DNA of 64,000 bases, from NCBI RefSeq assembly GCF_014205875.1, contig NZ_JACHEN010000016.1, forward strand, positions 1 to 64,000, read 5' to 3'. Source of the stretch: Anaerosolibacter carboniphilus. GTDB taxonomy: Bacteria; Bacillota; Clostridia; Peptostreptococcales; Thermotaleaceae. The position numbers and the translations under genes were made by a program. The notes under the pieces are model-generated. The model did no database searches. It was not told the origin of the DNA and worked only from the letters and a program-made list of their open reading frames with translations. Shown in pieces: positions 1 to 7,892 of the stretch; the first letter of the stretch is position 1; every line of letters starts with the position of its first letter.

Positions 1-384
1 CTGCACTTTTATTATACTGAAAGAGACGTGTAAGAGTAACATCCATAGGATTGAATTTAGTCTTACAAACTGGAATTTAGTCTTTCACTTTACCTACCGT
101 ATTTTTTATGCCTTTACACAGAACGTATGTTCTGGTGAGATAAAGAAAAATATTCGTTAAAAGGTGATCTAATGTGATTGACAAAGACAGAATTCATTTC
201 TGTCTTAAGGGATTAAATGAATCTTCAACAAGCAAAGTATAGACCAATACTTGAATATTCTTTTAATGATATTGTTCTTCAATATGGATTCTTTACCTTT
301 ATATAGAGATTTATTATACTAGAACGATGTAATTTTGCGAGATTGCTTTGGCATATAATAATGTAGCTGAAGGAGGGGAGATTC
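1..384. other. Leading intergenic region, no gene seen
   Basis: AT-rich stretch with stops in all frames and no ORF with a convincing ribosome binding site. A TATAAT hexamer at 354-359 lies just upstream of the next gene and could be its -10 box, but no good -35 box is seen at the right distance. Confidence 0.5.
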
Positions 385-1149
385 TTGAAACGATGGATAT
401 CATGGATAATTATATACATTACCTGCATATCAGTACTATTAAGTCTAGGTTTTTCTTTCAATATTAAGAATAAGTTAGCCAATGGATGTAGTCCTATAAA
501 TGTTTTTAAAAATATTGAGTACATAAGCTGGGAAGAAAAAAAGATGAGAGAAAATCCAGATTATGATAATCTATCAATTTTCATTGACATAAATGCTAAA
601 ACCTTAGAACTAATCAATCTAGATGACAATAGCGTTCTAAAAAGATATCTAATAGCTAATGGAAAAGAATAAACGCCTTCTCCTATTGGAAACTGGACTA
701 TAATTGAGAAGTCCAAGTGGGGTAAGGGATTTGGAACAAGATGGATGGGATTAAACGTTCCATGGGGTAGGTATGGTATACATGGTACAAATAATCCAAG
801 TTCAATAGGAAGATCAGCTTCCCATGGATGCATTCGAATGAGAAATAAAGATGTAGAGGATCTATATCGTTATATTAAAATTGATACTCCCGTAACGATC
901 TGGGGTGGAATTTTTGGTCCGTTTGGAAATGGTTTTCGAATTTTGATACCTGGGGATCGGGGCGCTGATGTTTTTGAAGTTCAAAAACGGATGAAAAGAA
1001 TGGGCTATTACCTAGGTTATATAGATGGCATATATGGAGAGGAAATGAAATACTATGTAATTAAATATCGTAAGGATAATAACTTGACATTGACGCATGA
1101 TATTGACTTGGAATTTTATAAAGCATTGAACATACAATTATTTGAATAG
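385..1149 (+). pseudogene. L,D-transpeptidase (YkuD) with peptidoglycan-binding tail, broken by an in-frame TAA
   Basis: The reading frame starts at TTG 385 behind AGGAGGGG (371-378) and encodes an N-terminal membrane segment, then a YkuD-type L,D-transpeptidase domain with the family pattern TPSPIG and the active-site motif SHGCIRM, followed by a C-terminal peptidoglycan-binding-like stretch (GADVFEVQKRMKRMGYYLG). Members of the family crosslink peptidoglycan through 3-3 bonds. A TAA at 670-672 interrupts the frame directly before TPSPIG, at a variable position of the family; the same frame then continues to 1149 without another stop. It is therefore read here as one gene with a single nonsense change. 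The catalytic part lies entirely after the stop, and no good start site for a separate downstream protein is seen before ATG 745, which would already cut into the domain. A sequencing error or stop-codon readthrough are alternatives. Confidence 0.85.
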
Positions 1150-1162
1150 ATTTCTACATAAT

Positions 1163-1199
1163 AAAACACTAAGAACCATCAACTAGCTCTCAGTGTTTT
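1163..1199 (+). terminator. Stem-loop after the transpeptidase
   Basis: AAAACACTAAGA pairs with TCTCAGTGTTTT (12 bp, one mismatch) around a 13-nt loop. It sits 13 nt after the stop codon. Confidence 0.6.
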
Positions 1200-1251
1200 C
1201 AAGGTAGAGTGAATATTATTTTTACAAGGATTTATTCTGTAAAGTATTCTT

Positions 1252-1761
1252 TTAGTGTTCAAACTGCTTGTTTTCTAAAATTACAATTGTAGATGAATCT
1301 GTTTGTGCCTCGGCTTTAGTGGTTTCAACAAGTTTGACTATATCTTTATATGCTTCCTGGGAACCCCTAATAAGTAAAGGAACTCCAATAAAATCAATTT
1401 TGAGCCACCTAGAAAACAAGCCACCAAAAGTCATGGCAAGGGGAACTGTGGGAGACGTGTTTGAAAAGATAACTCTATCTCCAATTAGATCATTTTTATC
1501 GAGCATGGAAGCAAGATTAAATAGACCAGGAATCAATACTTTTGAACGTCCTCGTCCAATGACATAAACCCTGTTTCCATCCTCATCAAACCCATGGAAA
1601 AATAATTCTCCGCGATTTCCGTATACCAAAGTGTTAAAGTCTTTTAAATTTAAGATTTCTTCTTTTGTAGGCTCATGGGTCTCATCCAGAATTTTCAAGT
1701 GATATGCAGCTGCCAATACTGACGAATGAGTTCCACCGTAACAGTTATATATGTAAATCAT
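1252..1761 (-). CDS. DUF3189 family protein
   Basis: A 169-aa protein that opens with MIYIYNCYGGTHSSVLAAA, the hallmark N-terminus of the DUF3189 family of sporulating clostridia, and contains GFDEDGNRVYVIGRG further on. Function is unknown; the family is small, soluble and restricted mostly to spore formers (family knowledge). The start at ATG 1761 is preferred because it overlaps the stop of the upstream small ORF as ATGA, suggesting translational coupling; an in-frame ATG at 1773 would add four residues. The last residues are poorly conserved in character and no terminator is evident downstream. Confidence 0.75.
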   Translation of the reverse strand: MIYIYNCYGGTHSSVLAAAYHLKILDETHEPTKEEILNLKDFNTLVYGNRGELFFHGFDEDGNRVYVIGRGRSKVLIPGLFNLASMLDKNDLIGDRVIFSNTSPTVPLAMTFGGLFSRWLKIDFIGVPLLIRGSQEAYKDIVKLVETTKAEAQTDSSTIVILENKQFEH

Positions 1762-1985
1762 ACATGCATCCATCCAATCCCGTAGTTTCTAATTTGTTCA
1801 TTATAGTAAGCTTGAACAAATTCTCCTACAATTTCTAAATCAGGAGCTTTTCCTAATTCTTGTAGTTCCCATACCTTTGCTCAATAGTGATACAATATTT
1901 GTTCTATCTCTACTGGAGTAGCCTCAAGTTCTCTCAACTTAAGTGTAAGTTTATTTTCAAGTGTAATGATCTCCATCATCAGCAT
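1758..1985 (-). pseudogene. Small ORF upstream of the DUF3189 gene, interrupted by TGA
   Basis: Reading from ATG 1985 (AAAGG five to six bases upstream) gives a 75-residue frame with one internal TGA at 1881-1883 after residue 34, and then runs on in the same frame to a stop that overlaps the DUF3189 start (ATGA at 1761-1758). The product would be acidic and helical (LENKLTLKLRELEATPVEIE; then AKVWELQELGKAPDLEIVGE). The coupling to the downstream start argues that the whole frame was once a gene. The family is not recognised; the helical pattern is loosely like small sporulation regulators, which is not enough to name it. It could be a genuine 34-residue protein, a pseudogene or a sequence error. 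Confidence 0.5.
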
Positions 1986-2114
1986 CAATCGCCTTTCTCA
2001 GTCTTTTAAATATAGTTTATCCGAATTCCAGTTTTCTATAGGTAGTAAAATATTTCTATGCTTATTTTAGACTTGTCATTTCATGGGTGCGTAATGAGTT
2101 GAACAATAAAAAAT

Positions 2115-2148
2115 CAGGCTGGAATAATCCTAGCCTGTCGTTATTTTT
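2115..2148 (+). terminator. Terminator-like hairpin with T-run
   Basis: CAGGCT (2115-2120) pairs with AGCCTG (2132-2137), extended by GG/CC with one bulged T, and is followed by TCGTTATTTTTT. No plus-strand gene ends just before it, so it may be a relic or act on readthrough. The surrounding 1986-2263 shows no gene. Confidence 0.4.
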
Positions 2149-2263
2149 TCCTTGGTAGACTATCGAAACATTGATAGCATGATGGAAGAGATTAAGAGCA
2201 AGAATAATGTATGAGGTATATCTTCTAATTGATGCTATAATAAGTGCCCTATTTCAATAACAG

Positions 2264-2291
2264 AAAAGAACTGGGATAACCCAGTTCTTTT
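2264..2291 (-). terminator. Terminator of the spore lipoprotein gene
   Basis: Perfect 12-bp stem AAAAGAACTGGG / CCCAGTTCTTTT with a 4-nt loop, directly after the stop codon of the minus-strand lipoprotein gene. Confidence 0.8.
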
Positions 2292-2292
2292 A

Positions 2293-2826
2293 TTATGTTC
2301 TTGGTACAGTTCTTCTGAACATTTCCTCAATCTCATTAATAAACCCAGAAATCGGTCTTCCTCCTCTAATATCTTGTATATATCCTCTAAATCGCCCAAC
2401 AACATCAATATCCGACGAGACATATACTGTTCTAACGGAAGTATCTACAGACTTAACTTTTGCAATTGCATCATCTTTGATAGTAATCGTTCTTGCAGAC
2501 TCAATATTTGGGTCTAAGCCAAGACCAACATATGCAGTACTATCATTGGTTAGTACATAGGCATTTTGAACGCCATTGATTTTTTCTAACTCTGTGGCAA
2601 TTCTTTCATCTCTTTCTGTTGTATTAGCTCTATTATCTACTCTATTAGGTGTTTCTGTTGTTCGCGGAGCTGGGGTTGTGATAGGGGTTCTCATGGTAGT
2701 ATTTGGCTGGTTATTATTTTCTACTATTGGTCTTCTTGCTGGCGTACATCCTATAATTAGTACCGAGAATACCAGGAGTACGGTCAAAATAGTACTAAAT
2801 AATTTGGAGTGCTTTAAATATTTCAT
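2293..2826 (-). CDS. YhcN/YlaJ family sporulation lipoprotein
   Basis: A 177-aa lipoprotein. The N-terminus has a charged start, a hydrophobic stretch and a lipobox LIIGC with Cys27, followed by a Thr/Pro/Asn-rich linker of about 50 residues and a C-terminal domain (about 75-160) with the pattern ATELEKINGVQNAYVLTND and later AKVKSVDTSVRTVYVSSD that marks the YhcN/YlaJ family. Members are membrane-anchored proteins of the forespore or spore coat/inner membrane and affect germination or spore properties (family knowledge). The start ATG 2826 has GAAGGGAG upstream; an in-frame start 57 nt further upstream would put extra residues before the signal peptide and is not used. It is a single gene, with its own terminator. 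Confidence 0.85.
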   Translation of the reverse strand: MKYLKHSKLFSTILTVLLVFSVLIIGCTPARRPIVENNNQPNTTMRTPITTPAPRTTETPNRVDNRANTTERDERIATELEKINGVQNAYVLTNDSTAYVGLGLDPNIESARTITIKDDAIAKVKSVDTSVRTVYVSSDIDVVGRFRGYIQDIRGGRPISGFINEIEEMFRRTVPRT

Positions 2827-3236
2827 AAATATTCTCCCTTCTTTATTGTATAAGTATTTTTTACTATGTATATCTTGTGTCATAGAAGAGTATTTAGCCT
2901 GTGTAAGATTTAGAAATAAAGTAAATTCTTACTAGATATAATACGATTTTTAAATATTGAAATTTATGAAAAGAACAAAGTTGAAAGCTATTAATCATAT
3001 TGAAAATCCCTGTATTGTACAAGACCCTATTAGATTACTCTCATGTATGTCACTATAGGTAATGATCTACCTGTTTGAGATAGCCAATAAAAGCATTAAA
3101 AGCACATTATTAAGAATGTTTTATCTAACAATATTTAAATTCAGATTATAGGTACAAGATGCATACCCGTTGGATTTGAATATTATTATAGTGGAGTAAA
3201 TGTTCAGTTTTTTTATAAAATAAGGGGGAAACTTGA
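2827..3236. other. Intergenic region, no gene seen
   Basis: 410 bp between divergently transcribed genes. A short inverted repeat AGGTA-ATGATC-TACCT (about 3056-3071) is the only structure noticed. It must hold the promoters of both flanking genes, but none fits a consensus well. Confidence 0.4.
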
Positions 3237-4244
3237 ATGAACAATAATATGCCATACATGGGTTGCATGCTACCTACTTCCTATAAAACGCTAACGGAAG
3301 CCTTGGCATTGGTAAAAGATGCTGCTCAAGGGGAGAGAGAAGATGAGCTATTCTATGATTATCTCATTTCCGTAGCTCCAACTAAGGAAGAGAAAGATAT
3401 TATTGCAACAATCCGTGATGATGAAAGAAAACACAATAAAATGTTTAGACAGATCTATAGATACTTTACAGGTCAGGAAATTCCTCCTGCTAAAGATGAA
3501 GAATTTGAAAAGCCAAACTCTTATATTTATGGTGTTACAAAAGCACTATTTGGTGAACTAGCTGCAATGGAAAGATATCGAATTATCCGAGCCGGCATGC
3601 CCGATCGATACCATAGGGACATGGTCTTTGAAATCCTTACTGATGAAATGAAGCATGCAGATAAGTATAACTATATCTTAAATAAAAATGTTGGTAAGTC
3701 AACAATTGATAAGTCTATGAATAGAGATTCTAAATCAATACAGAAAACAAAGTTCACCAAAGAAGAAGCGGCACAGATCGCAATGCAGCTTGGTATAGAT
3801 TTTAGTAAAGAAAGATTCGATCTTGAGCAGTTTTGGATGGGAGTAAATACAGAACTGGAACATGGATTAAAATATGGGCCGACAAATGTTACCGCGGACA
3901 ATCCTATATTAACAGGAAAAATTGCCTATGCTCATTTGAGGGAGTTTCCAGATTACTATACAAGGCTCAAGAAGCTTGAAGAAGAAGCAAAAGCCTATTG
4001 GGAAAAGATGCCCGGGGAGCTATTTCGTAATGAAAAGATGGACTATTCGCCCGATGAATGGGTTACGTATATCGATCCATTGGTGAGAAGAGCACTAGCA
4101 GAATCAGAAGAAGGTATAAACATGACACATTTATTCCAGGAATTCATACTTTCAGGTGTCCTTGTAGGTAAGGGCATGACACCCCAAGAAGCCATTGAAC
4201 AAGTTGAACATTGGGAGAAGTCAGGGGAATCTAAGCTTTTATAA
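3237..4244 (+). CDS. Ferritin-like (rubrerythrin) domain fused to a DUF5661 domain
   Basis: A 335-aa protein with two parts. Residues about 15-150 form a ferritin-like four-helix domain with the di-iron ligand pattern: acidic residues near 33-37, ExxH in DDERKH (E63, H66), E107/E112 in FGELAAMER and ExxH in TDEMKH (E137, H140). Residues about 165-330 match the DUF5661 pattern (FDLEQFWMGVNTELEHG, then NVTADNPILTGKIAYAHLRE), a family often found alone. Such ferritin-like proteins handle iron or peroxide in anaerobes (family knowledge); the fusion suggests a combined redox/iron sensor or store (inference). ATG 3237 follows AAGGGGGAAA. It is a single-gene unit with its own terminator. Confidence 0.8.
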   Translation: MNNNMPYMGCMLPTSYKTLTEALALVKDAAQGEREDELFYDYLISVAPTKEEKDIIATIRDDERKHNKMFRQIYRYFTGQEIPPAKDEEFEKPNSYIYGVTKALFGELAAMERYRIIRAGMPDRYHRDMVFEILTDEMKHADKYNYILNKNVGKSTIDKSMNRDSKSIQKTKFTKEEAAQIAMQLGIDFSKERFDLEQFWMGVNTELEHGLKYGPTNVTADNPILTGKIAYAHLREFPDYYTRLKKLEEEAKAYWEKMPGELFRNEKMDYSPDEWVTYIDPLVRRALAESEEGINMTHLFQEFILSGVLVGKGMTPQEAIEQVEHWEKSGESKLL

Positions 4245-4322
4245 GCTAGTAAAATGAAGAAATAAATATTAGATTGCTAAACCATTTTTATTATATTAAT
4301 TGTTAATCACAATTCTAAAAGG

Positions 4323-4349
4323 CCTCTAGAGGAGCCTAGAGGACTTTTT
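4323..4349 (+). terminator. Rho-independent terminator
   Basis: CCTCTAG / CTAGAGG (7 bp, 6-nt loop) followed by ACTTTTTA, 78 nt after the ferritin-like gene. It can also serve the convergent Spo0E-like gene. Confidence 0.7.
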
Positions 4350-4361
4350 ACCCAAAACAAA

Positions 4362-4574
4362 TCAAACGTCGGCTATAGGTTTATGAATTTGATTATTTCT
4401 TTGGTCAGGGTAATTTTTACTAAGGTTTATATAATCGACCGTGTAAGAATCAATGATGCGCTTAATGAATAAAACCTCTGGATCGCTTAAATTATAGTTA
4501 GTCTCTACAAGTACATCTTGCAATATATTTTGTAAGCTTTTGATATCTGAAAGAATATCATCTATTTTACACAT
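4362..4574 (-). CDS. Spo0E-like aspartyl-phosphate phosphatase family protein
   Basis: A 70-aa protein with the Spo0E-like architecture of two helices: an N-terminal DDILSDIKSLQNILQDVL, a turn with LSDPEVLFI (family pattern l-s-d-x-e-v-l), and a second helix IDSYTVDYINL. Family members dephosphorylate Spo0A~P and so delay sporulation. The signature S-x-x-L-D is changed here to KRIIDSY, with the Asp kept. A good RBS (GGGAGGG) precedes ATG 4574. It stands alone on the minus strand. With spo0A at 58615, it would act on a product of the same window (inference). Assignment rests on pattern and size only. Confidence 0.6.
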   Translation of the reverse strand: MCKIDDILSDIKSLQNILQDVLVETNYNLSDPEVLFIKRIIDSYTVDYINLSKNYPDQRNNQIHKPIADV

Positions 4575-4719
4575 AAAATGTCCCTCCCGGTATTATTCTA
4601 TGAGTAAAACTCTGTAAGGTGCTAGATGAAGAAACTAAAGTAGGTCAAATGAGCATTTTATTGAGTTAACAAATTCCGGTATTTCCTATTAAATATATTT
4701 ATGAAATGGAGAATACGAA

Positions 4720-5457
4720 ATGAGAATTTCCAGTTATTTTTATACCTGCCCATTTTTGAATCATAGTTACTACACACCGTATTACTTGTCTATGAGAAGT
4801 TTACCACAGAATAACCCTATCTCTGTCACTACAAAGCGAATTGCATATCAAACACCAGCATTAATTACAGACTTACGTATACCTATATTACAAGGTATTA
4901 AAAATATCTCTGTACAGAATGCTATTAACAATTCTGTTAATGAAGATGCTTCAGAATTCAAACGAGAAATGGAAACAGCAGCCCAAGATTATGCTGATAA
5001 AGCTAGGCAGGAAGGAAAGCCAATTAAACCCTATGTTATTTCATCAATTTATGAGGTCCCATATAATAGAAATAACATAATAAGCATTGCCATGGTATAC
5101 CACGAAAATATAGGAGGGAATAACAGTTATATTAAAGTACCCTATAACTTTAATCTTATAACAGGAAAAGCATTAGCTCTTGAAGATATTTTTCAACCAG
5201 GTATTAACTATAAAGCCCTCATAGATAGGGAGATAAGAAAACAAATATCTGCTCACCGAGAAAGCTATGCTCCAGGAACCCTAGAAAGATTTAAAGGAGT
5301 CGCAGCGGATCAACCGTTTTACCTAGAAAATGGTAACTTAGTTGTTTTCTTTGGATTTAATGAAATTGCGCCGACAGAACCACAAATCCCAGTATTCAAG
5401 ATACCATTATCATCTTTTGGAAATGCTGTAAAACCAACAGTTCTGCGTTCAATATGA
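4720..5457 (+). CDS. DUF3298 (RsiV-like) domain protein
   Basis: A 245-aa protein with an N-terminal segment holding the DUF4163-like part (ITDLRIPILQGIKNISVQNA, about residues 48-70) and a C-terminal DUF3298 part (KALALEDIFQPG, then FYLENGNLVVFFGFNEIAP). These domains occur in the lysozyme-binding anti-sigma factor RsiV and in many secreted or cytosolic clostridial proteins of unknown role. No signal peptide or membrane helix is visible, so it is likely not an anti-sigma factor. ATG 4720 has GGAG eight to nine bases upstream. It is a single gene with a strong terminator. Confidence 0.75.
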   Translation: MRISSYFYTCPFLNHSYYTPYYLSMRSLPQNNPISVTTKRIAYQTPALITDLRIPILQGIKNISVQNAINNSVNEDASEFKREMETAAQDYADKARQEGKPIKPYVISSIYEVPYNRNNIISIAMVYHENIGGNNSYIKVPYNFNLITGKALALEDIFQPGINYKALIDREIRKQISAHRESYAPGTLERFKGVAADQPFYLENGNLVVFFGFNEIAPTEPQIPVFKIPLSSFGNAVKPTVLRSI

Positions 5458-5464
5458 AATTTAA

Positions 5465-5516
5465 AAAATCTTGTATTTTTATGTTCACTATAAACCATTA
5501 AAATACGAGATTTTTA
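5465..5516 (+). terminator. Terminator of the DUF3298 gene
   Basis: 15-bp stem AAAATCTTGTATTTT / AAAATACGAGATTTT with one G-T pair, followed by T-rich sequence. Confidence 0.75.
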
Positions 5517-5612
5517 TTTATTTATAACGTGTATGATAACTGGTTTGTGGTAATATGAGGCCATAAAAAAAGGCTATGCTAGATTCATTACTCAATTACC
5601 AAAACCGATATA

Positions 5613-5639
5613 AAAAGCAGGAGAATAATCCTCCTGCTT
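5613..5639 (-). terminator. Terminator of the tandem-HTH gene
   Basis: On the minus strand AAGCAGGAG / CTCCTGCTT with a 7-nt loop is followed by TTTTTA. It lies right after the stop codon at 5646. Confidence 0.85.
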
Positions 5640-5645
5640 ACAATT

Positions 5646-6116
5646 TCACATAAATTTGCAGATAGATAAATAATTTTCTCTTGTAGGACTCAATTGTTCT
5701 TTTTCCCAGCGTACAATCGTTTTTCTATGTACACCGATAATTGCTCCAAAGGCATGTTGAGTAAGCTTGTTTTTCTTTCTAATATTTTTAATTTTATTTC
5801 CAAAACTAGAAGAAATAAAAGCTAAATACTCATCATATATAAGATTTGGATCTATTCCTATGGTTTTAGCAATCTTATAGCAAAGCTCTAGGGAATGATT
5901 GAGCTGATTATTTTCATACCTTATAATAGTAGTACGATCAATTCCTGATTTATGAGATAGTTCTTCTTGGGAAAGTCCATTAAGCAATCGATAGTAGCGT
6001 ATCCTGCCGCAAATAGTAGATAAGTCAGATGTATATTCTAACATAGAGGTGTTTTGAGTATGATAAAATGTTTCCGTAATGAGTGTATAGCAAATTCTAT
6101 TATGACAAAAAGACAA
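5646..6116 (-). CDS. Transcriptional regulator with two Cro/C1-type helix-turn-helix domains
   Basis: A protein of up to 156 aa built from two XRE-type HTH units: one at about residues 37-92 (GRIRYYRLLNGLSQEELSHK, SGIDRTTIIRYENNQ) and one at about 105-153 (IKNIRKKNKLTQHAFGAIIG, VHRKTIVRWEKEQLSP). Such proteins bind operator DNA as repressors. The start is uncertain: TTG 6116 has no clear RBS, and ATG 6044, just before the first HTH, is equally possible (132 aa). The gene follows the serine recombinase by 9 bp on the same strand, so the two are probably co-transcribed and it may control the recombinase or excision (inference). Tandem XRE domains in one small protein are uncommon. Confidence 0.7.
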   Translation of the reverse strand: MSFCHNRICYTLITETFYHTQNTSMLEYTSDLSTICGRIRYYRLLNGLSQEELSHKSGIDRTTIIRYENNQLNHSLELCYKIAKTIGIDPNLIYDEYLAFISSSFGNKIKNIRKKNKLTQHAFGAIIGVHRKTIVRWEKEQLSPTRENYLSICKFM

Positions 6117-6125
6117 CCGCGAGGA

Positions 6126-7712
6126 CTAAGTCAACATCAACTTAATATCCACCTTCTCTCCGTCCCATATAATCTTATCAACAATTGCTTTGATAAGGTT
6201 TCTTTTTTGTGAATAAGGAACATGATCAATCTCACCAATAAATCTAGCAACTGATTCATAAAATAAATCGATATTGAGAAGCTCCATTCTATCATCCGCA
6301 ATGTCAAGTTTGGCTTCCAATTCATTGTTTTCTTTTTCAATTTTCTCCATCTCCGTAATCAGATATTTAGCAATCGTGCTGTTCTGATTTTGTGCAACCT
6401 GCTTTACCAGGTTCTCTATAGCTTGTTTGTTTGCATTCATTCGGCTTTGAATCTGCTTGTTTTTTTCCGACCTATCTAACAACTTAGTTTTATTTAGTTC
6501 AATCTTCTTAATGATGTCACCGCTCACTAGCATTTTGAGATTTTCAATTATCAAATGATCTGTTCTTTCTCCGTGAAGGTTAGGGCATTTGCACCGGGAA
6601 CCACCAGATAAATCTTTTGCGCTGCATACATAATAAAAATGTCTTTCATTAGAATTCAATCTCTTCTGGCCATATTTAATTTTGATAAATGCACCGCATT
6701 GACCACATCTTATAAGCCCAGAAAGCATAGCAAATGTTGATGTACCTTGTCTTGGAGCCTTATCTTTATTATTCTTTAAAGTTTCTTGAACAAAGATCCA
6801 ATCTTTCCCGGGGACAATGCCTTTATGCATACCAATAGCACATATCCATTCTGTCATATCCTTCGGCTTAACCGATCTGCCTTTTTTTACACTGTTTTTG
6901 TTGTAAACCATAATACCACTAGATCCATCAAATTCATCCTTCGTATTAGCTACCTGAACGCCATTCGCAACAAAATAATCATATATATACTCATCAGCTA
7001 TAACGTATACGGGATTTGCTAGAATGAACCGAAGAGAAAACTTGTGAAAGTCACCATTCTTTTTTGTTTGGAGGTTATTTTTCAAACAATATTTTTCTAA
7101 TTGAGATAAAGATTGAAATTCTATATATTTATCAAACAACTCTTTAACGAGTAATAATTCTTCTTCGATGGGAGAGAGTCTAAACATAGTTTTTTCTTTC
7201 AAATTATCATCAAAATATGTAATAGGCTCTGATTCAAAACCAGTAGGTGTATTACCGCCCAACCATCGCCCTGTACGGGCCAGCTGCATCATGTTGTCTC
7301 GAATACGCTCTGCAATGGTCTCTCGTTCCAATTGAGCAAATACAGAGGCTATATACATCATAGCACGCCCCATAGGAGTAGAGGTGTCAAATTGTTCACG
7401 CAGTGATATAAAAGCAATGTCATTTTCCTGGAGTAACTCAATGGTATCTGCAAAGTCTGCAATATTTCTACTAATACGATCCAACCGATAACACATCAAT
7501 ATATTGAACTTGCCTTTTCTAGCTTCCCTCATCATTTTTTGGTATTGTGGCCGATCAATGTTTCCACCGCTGAATCCCTCATCTTCAAAAACCATGAATT
7601 CTTCAACATTGAAATGTTTATTAGCATATTCTTTACATAACTCGATTTGATTCTGTGTTGATTCCCCAGAACCAGTAAATTTGGATTTTCTTGAATATAT
7701 GGCAATTTTCAT
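6126..7712 (-). CDS. Large serine recombinase (element integrase)
   Basis: A 528-aa recombinase. The N-terminal resolvase catalytic domain shows YSRKS with the nucleophile Ser10, the arginine motif YRLDRISRN and the E-helix region FAQLERETIAERI. A recombinase domain follows (about 170-300), then a zinc ribbon starting CGQCG and closed by a second cysteine pair (RCKC), and a C-terminal coiled coil of about 90 residues. These enzymes integrate and excise phages, conjugative elements and skin-type elements at short att sites. ATG 7712 has AAGGA upstream. The next gene downstream is the tandem-HTH regulator; the divergent neighbour is the TPR regulator. It differs clearly from the second recombinase at 12525. 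Its own att sites were not found by eye. Confidence 0.9.
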   Translation of the reverse strand: MKIAIYSRKSKFTGSGESTQNQIELCKEYANKHFNVEEFMVFEDEGFSGGNIDRPQYQKMMREARKGKFNILMCYRLDRISRNIADFADTIELLQENDIAFISLREQFDTSTPMGRAMMYIASVFAQLERETIAERIRDNMMQLARTGRWLGGNTPTGFESEPITYFDDNLKEKTMFRLSPIEEELLLVKELFDKYIEFQSLSQLEKYCLKNNLQTKKNGDFHKFSLRFILANPVYVIADEYIYDYFVANGVQVANTKDEFDGSSGIMVYNKNSVKKGRSVKPKDMTEWICAIGMHKGIVPGKDWIFVQETLKNNKDKAPRQGTSTFAMLSGLIRCGQCGAFIKIKYGQKRLNSNERHFYYVCSAKDLSGGSRCKCPNLHGERTDHLIIENLKMLVSGDIIKKIELNKTKLLDRSEKNKQIQSRMNANKQAIENLVKQVAQNQNSTIAKYLITEMEKIEKENNELEAKLDIADDRMELLNIDLFYESVARFIGEIDHVPYSQKRNLIKAIVDKIIWDGEKVDIKLMLT

Positions 7713-7820
7713 AATATCATCCTTATCTTTTCTGGTGTCATATTATTATATTTATGTTTATAGCAAAAAAGAAAAGATGTTGAAAAATACAAAAAATTTA
7801 CAAAATAATACTTTTTTCTC

Positions 7821-7849
7821 ATTTTTTAAGCGACATGTCGTGTTATAAT
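7821..7849 (+). promoter_or_regulatory. Promoter of the TPR regulator with a palindromic operator candidate
   Basis: An extended -10 box TGTTATAAT (TATAAT at 7844-7849) is preceded by the perfect 10-bp palindrome CGACATGTCG (7831-7840), located between the -10 and the -35 position, where bound protein would block RNA polymerase. The -35 region is T-rich and weak. The -10 box overlaps an ATG at 7848, which argues against that ATG as the translation start. Confidence 0.5.
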
Positions 7850-7892
7850 GAAATTACTAAAGCAAATCTTCGGGCTAGAAGGTGGTGAAACA

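Noticed and set aside
561-833. Minus-strand frame across the broken transpeptidase
   Set aside because: Antisense of a recognisable transpeptidase domain, without RBS.
6040-6125. sigK 5' half hidden left of the first recombinase
   Set aside because: A plus-strand reading gives ECIANSIM, which looks a little like RCIENEIL, but the flanks do not match and the strand belongs to the tandem-HTH gene.
7848-7892. ATG 7848 as start of the TPR regulator
   Set aside because: It overlaps the -10 box TATAAT and has no RBS, while TTG 7893 has AGAAGGTGGTG in front.
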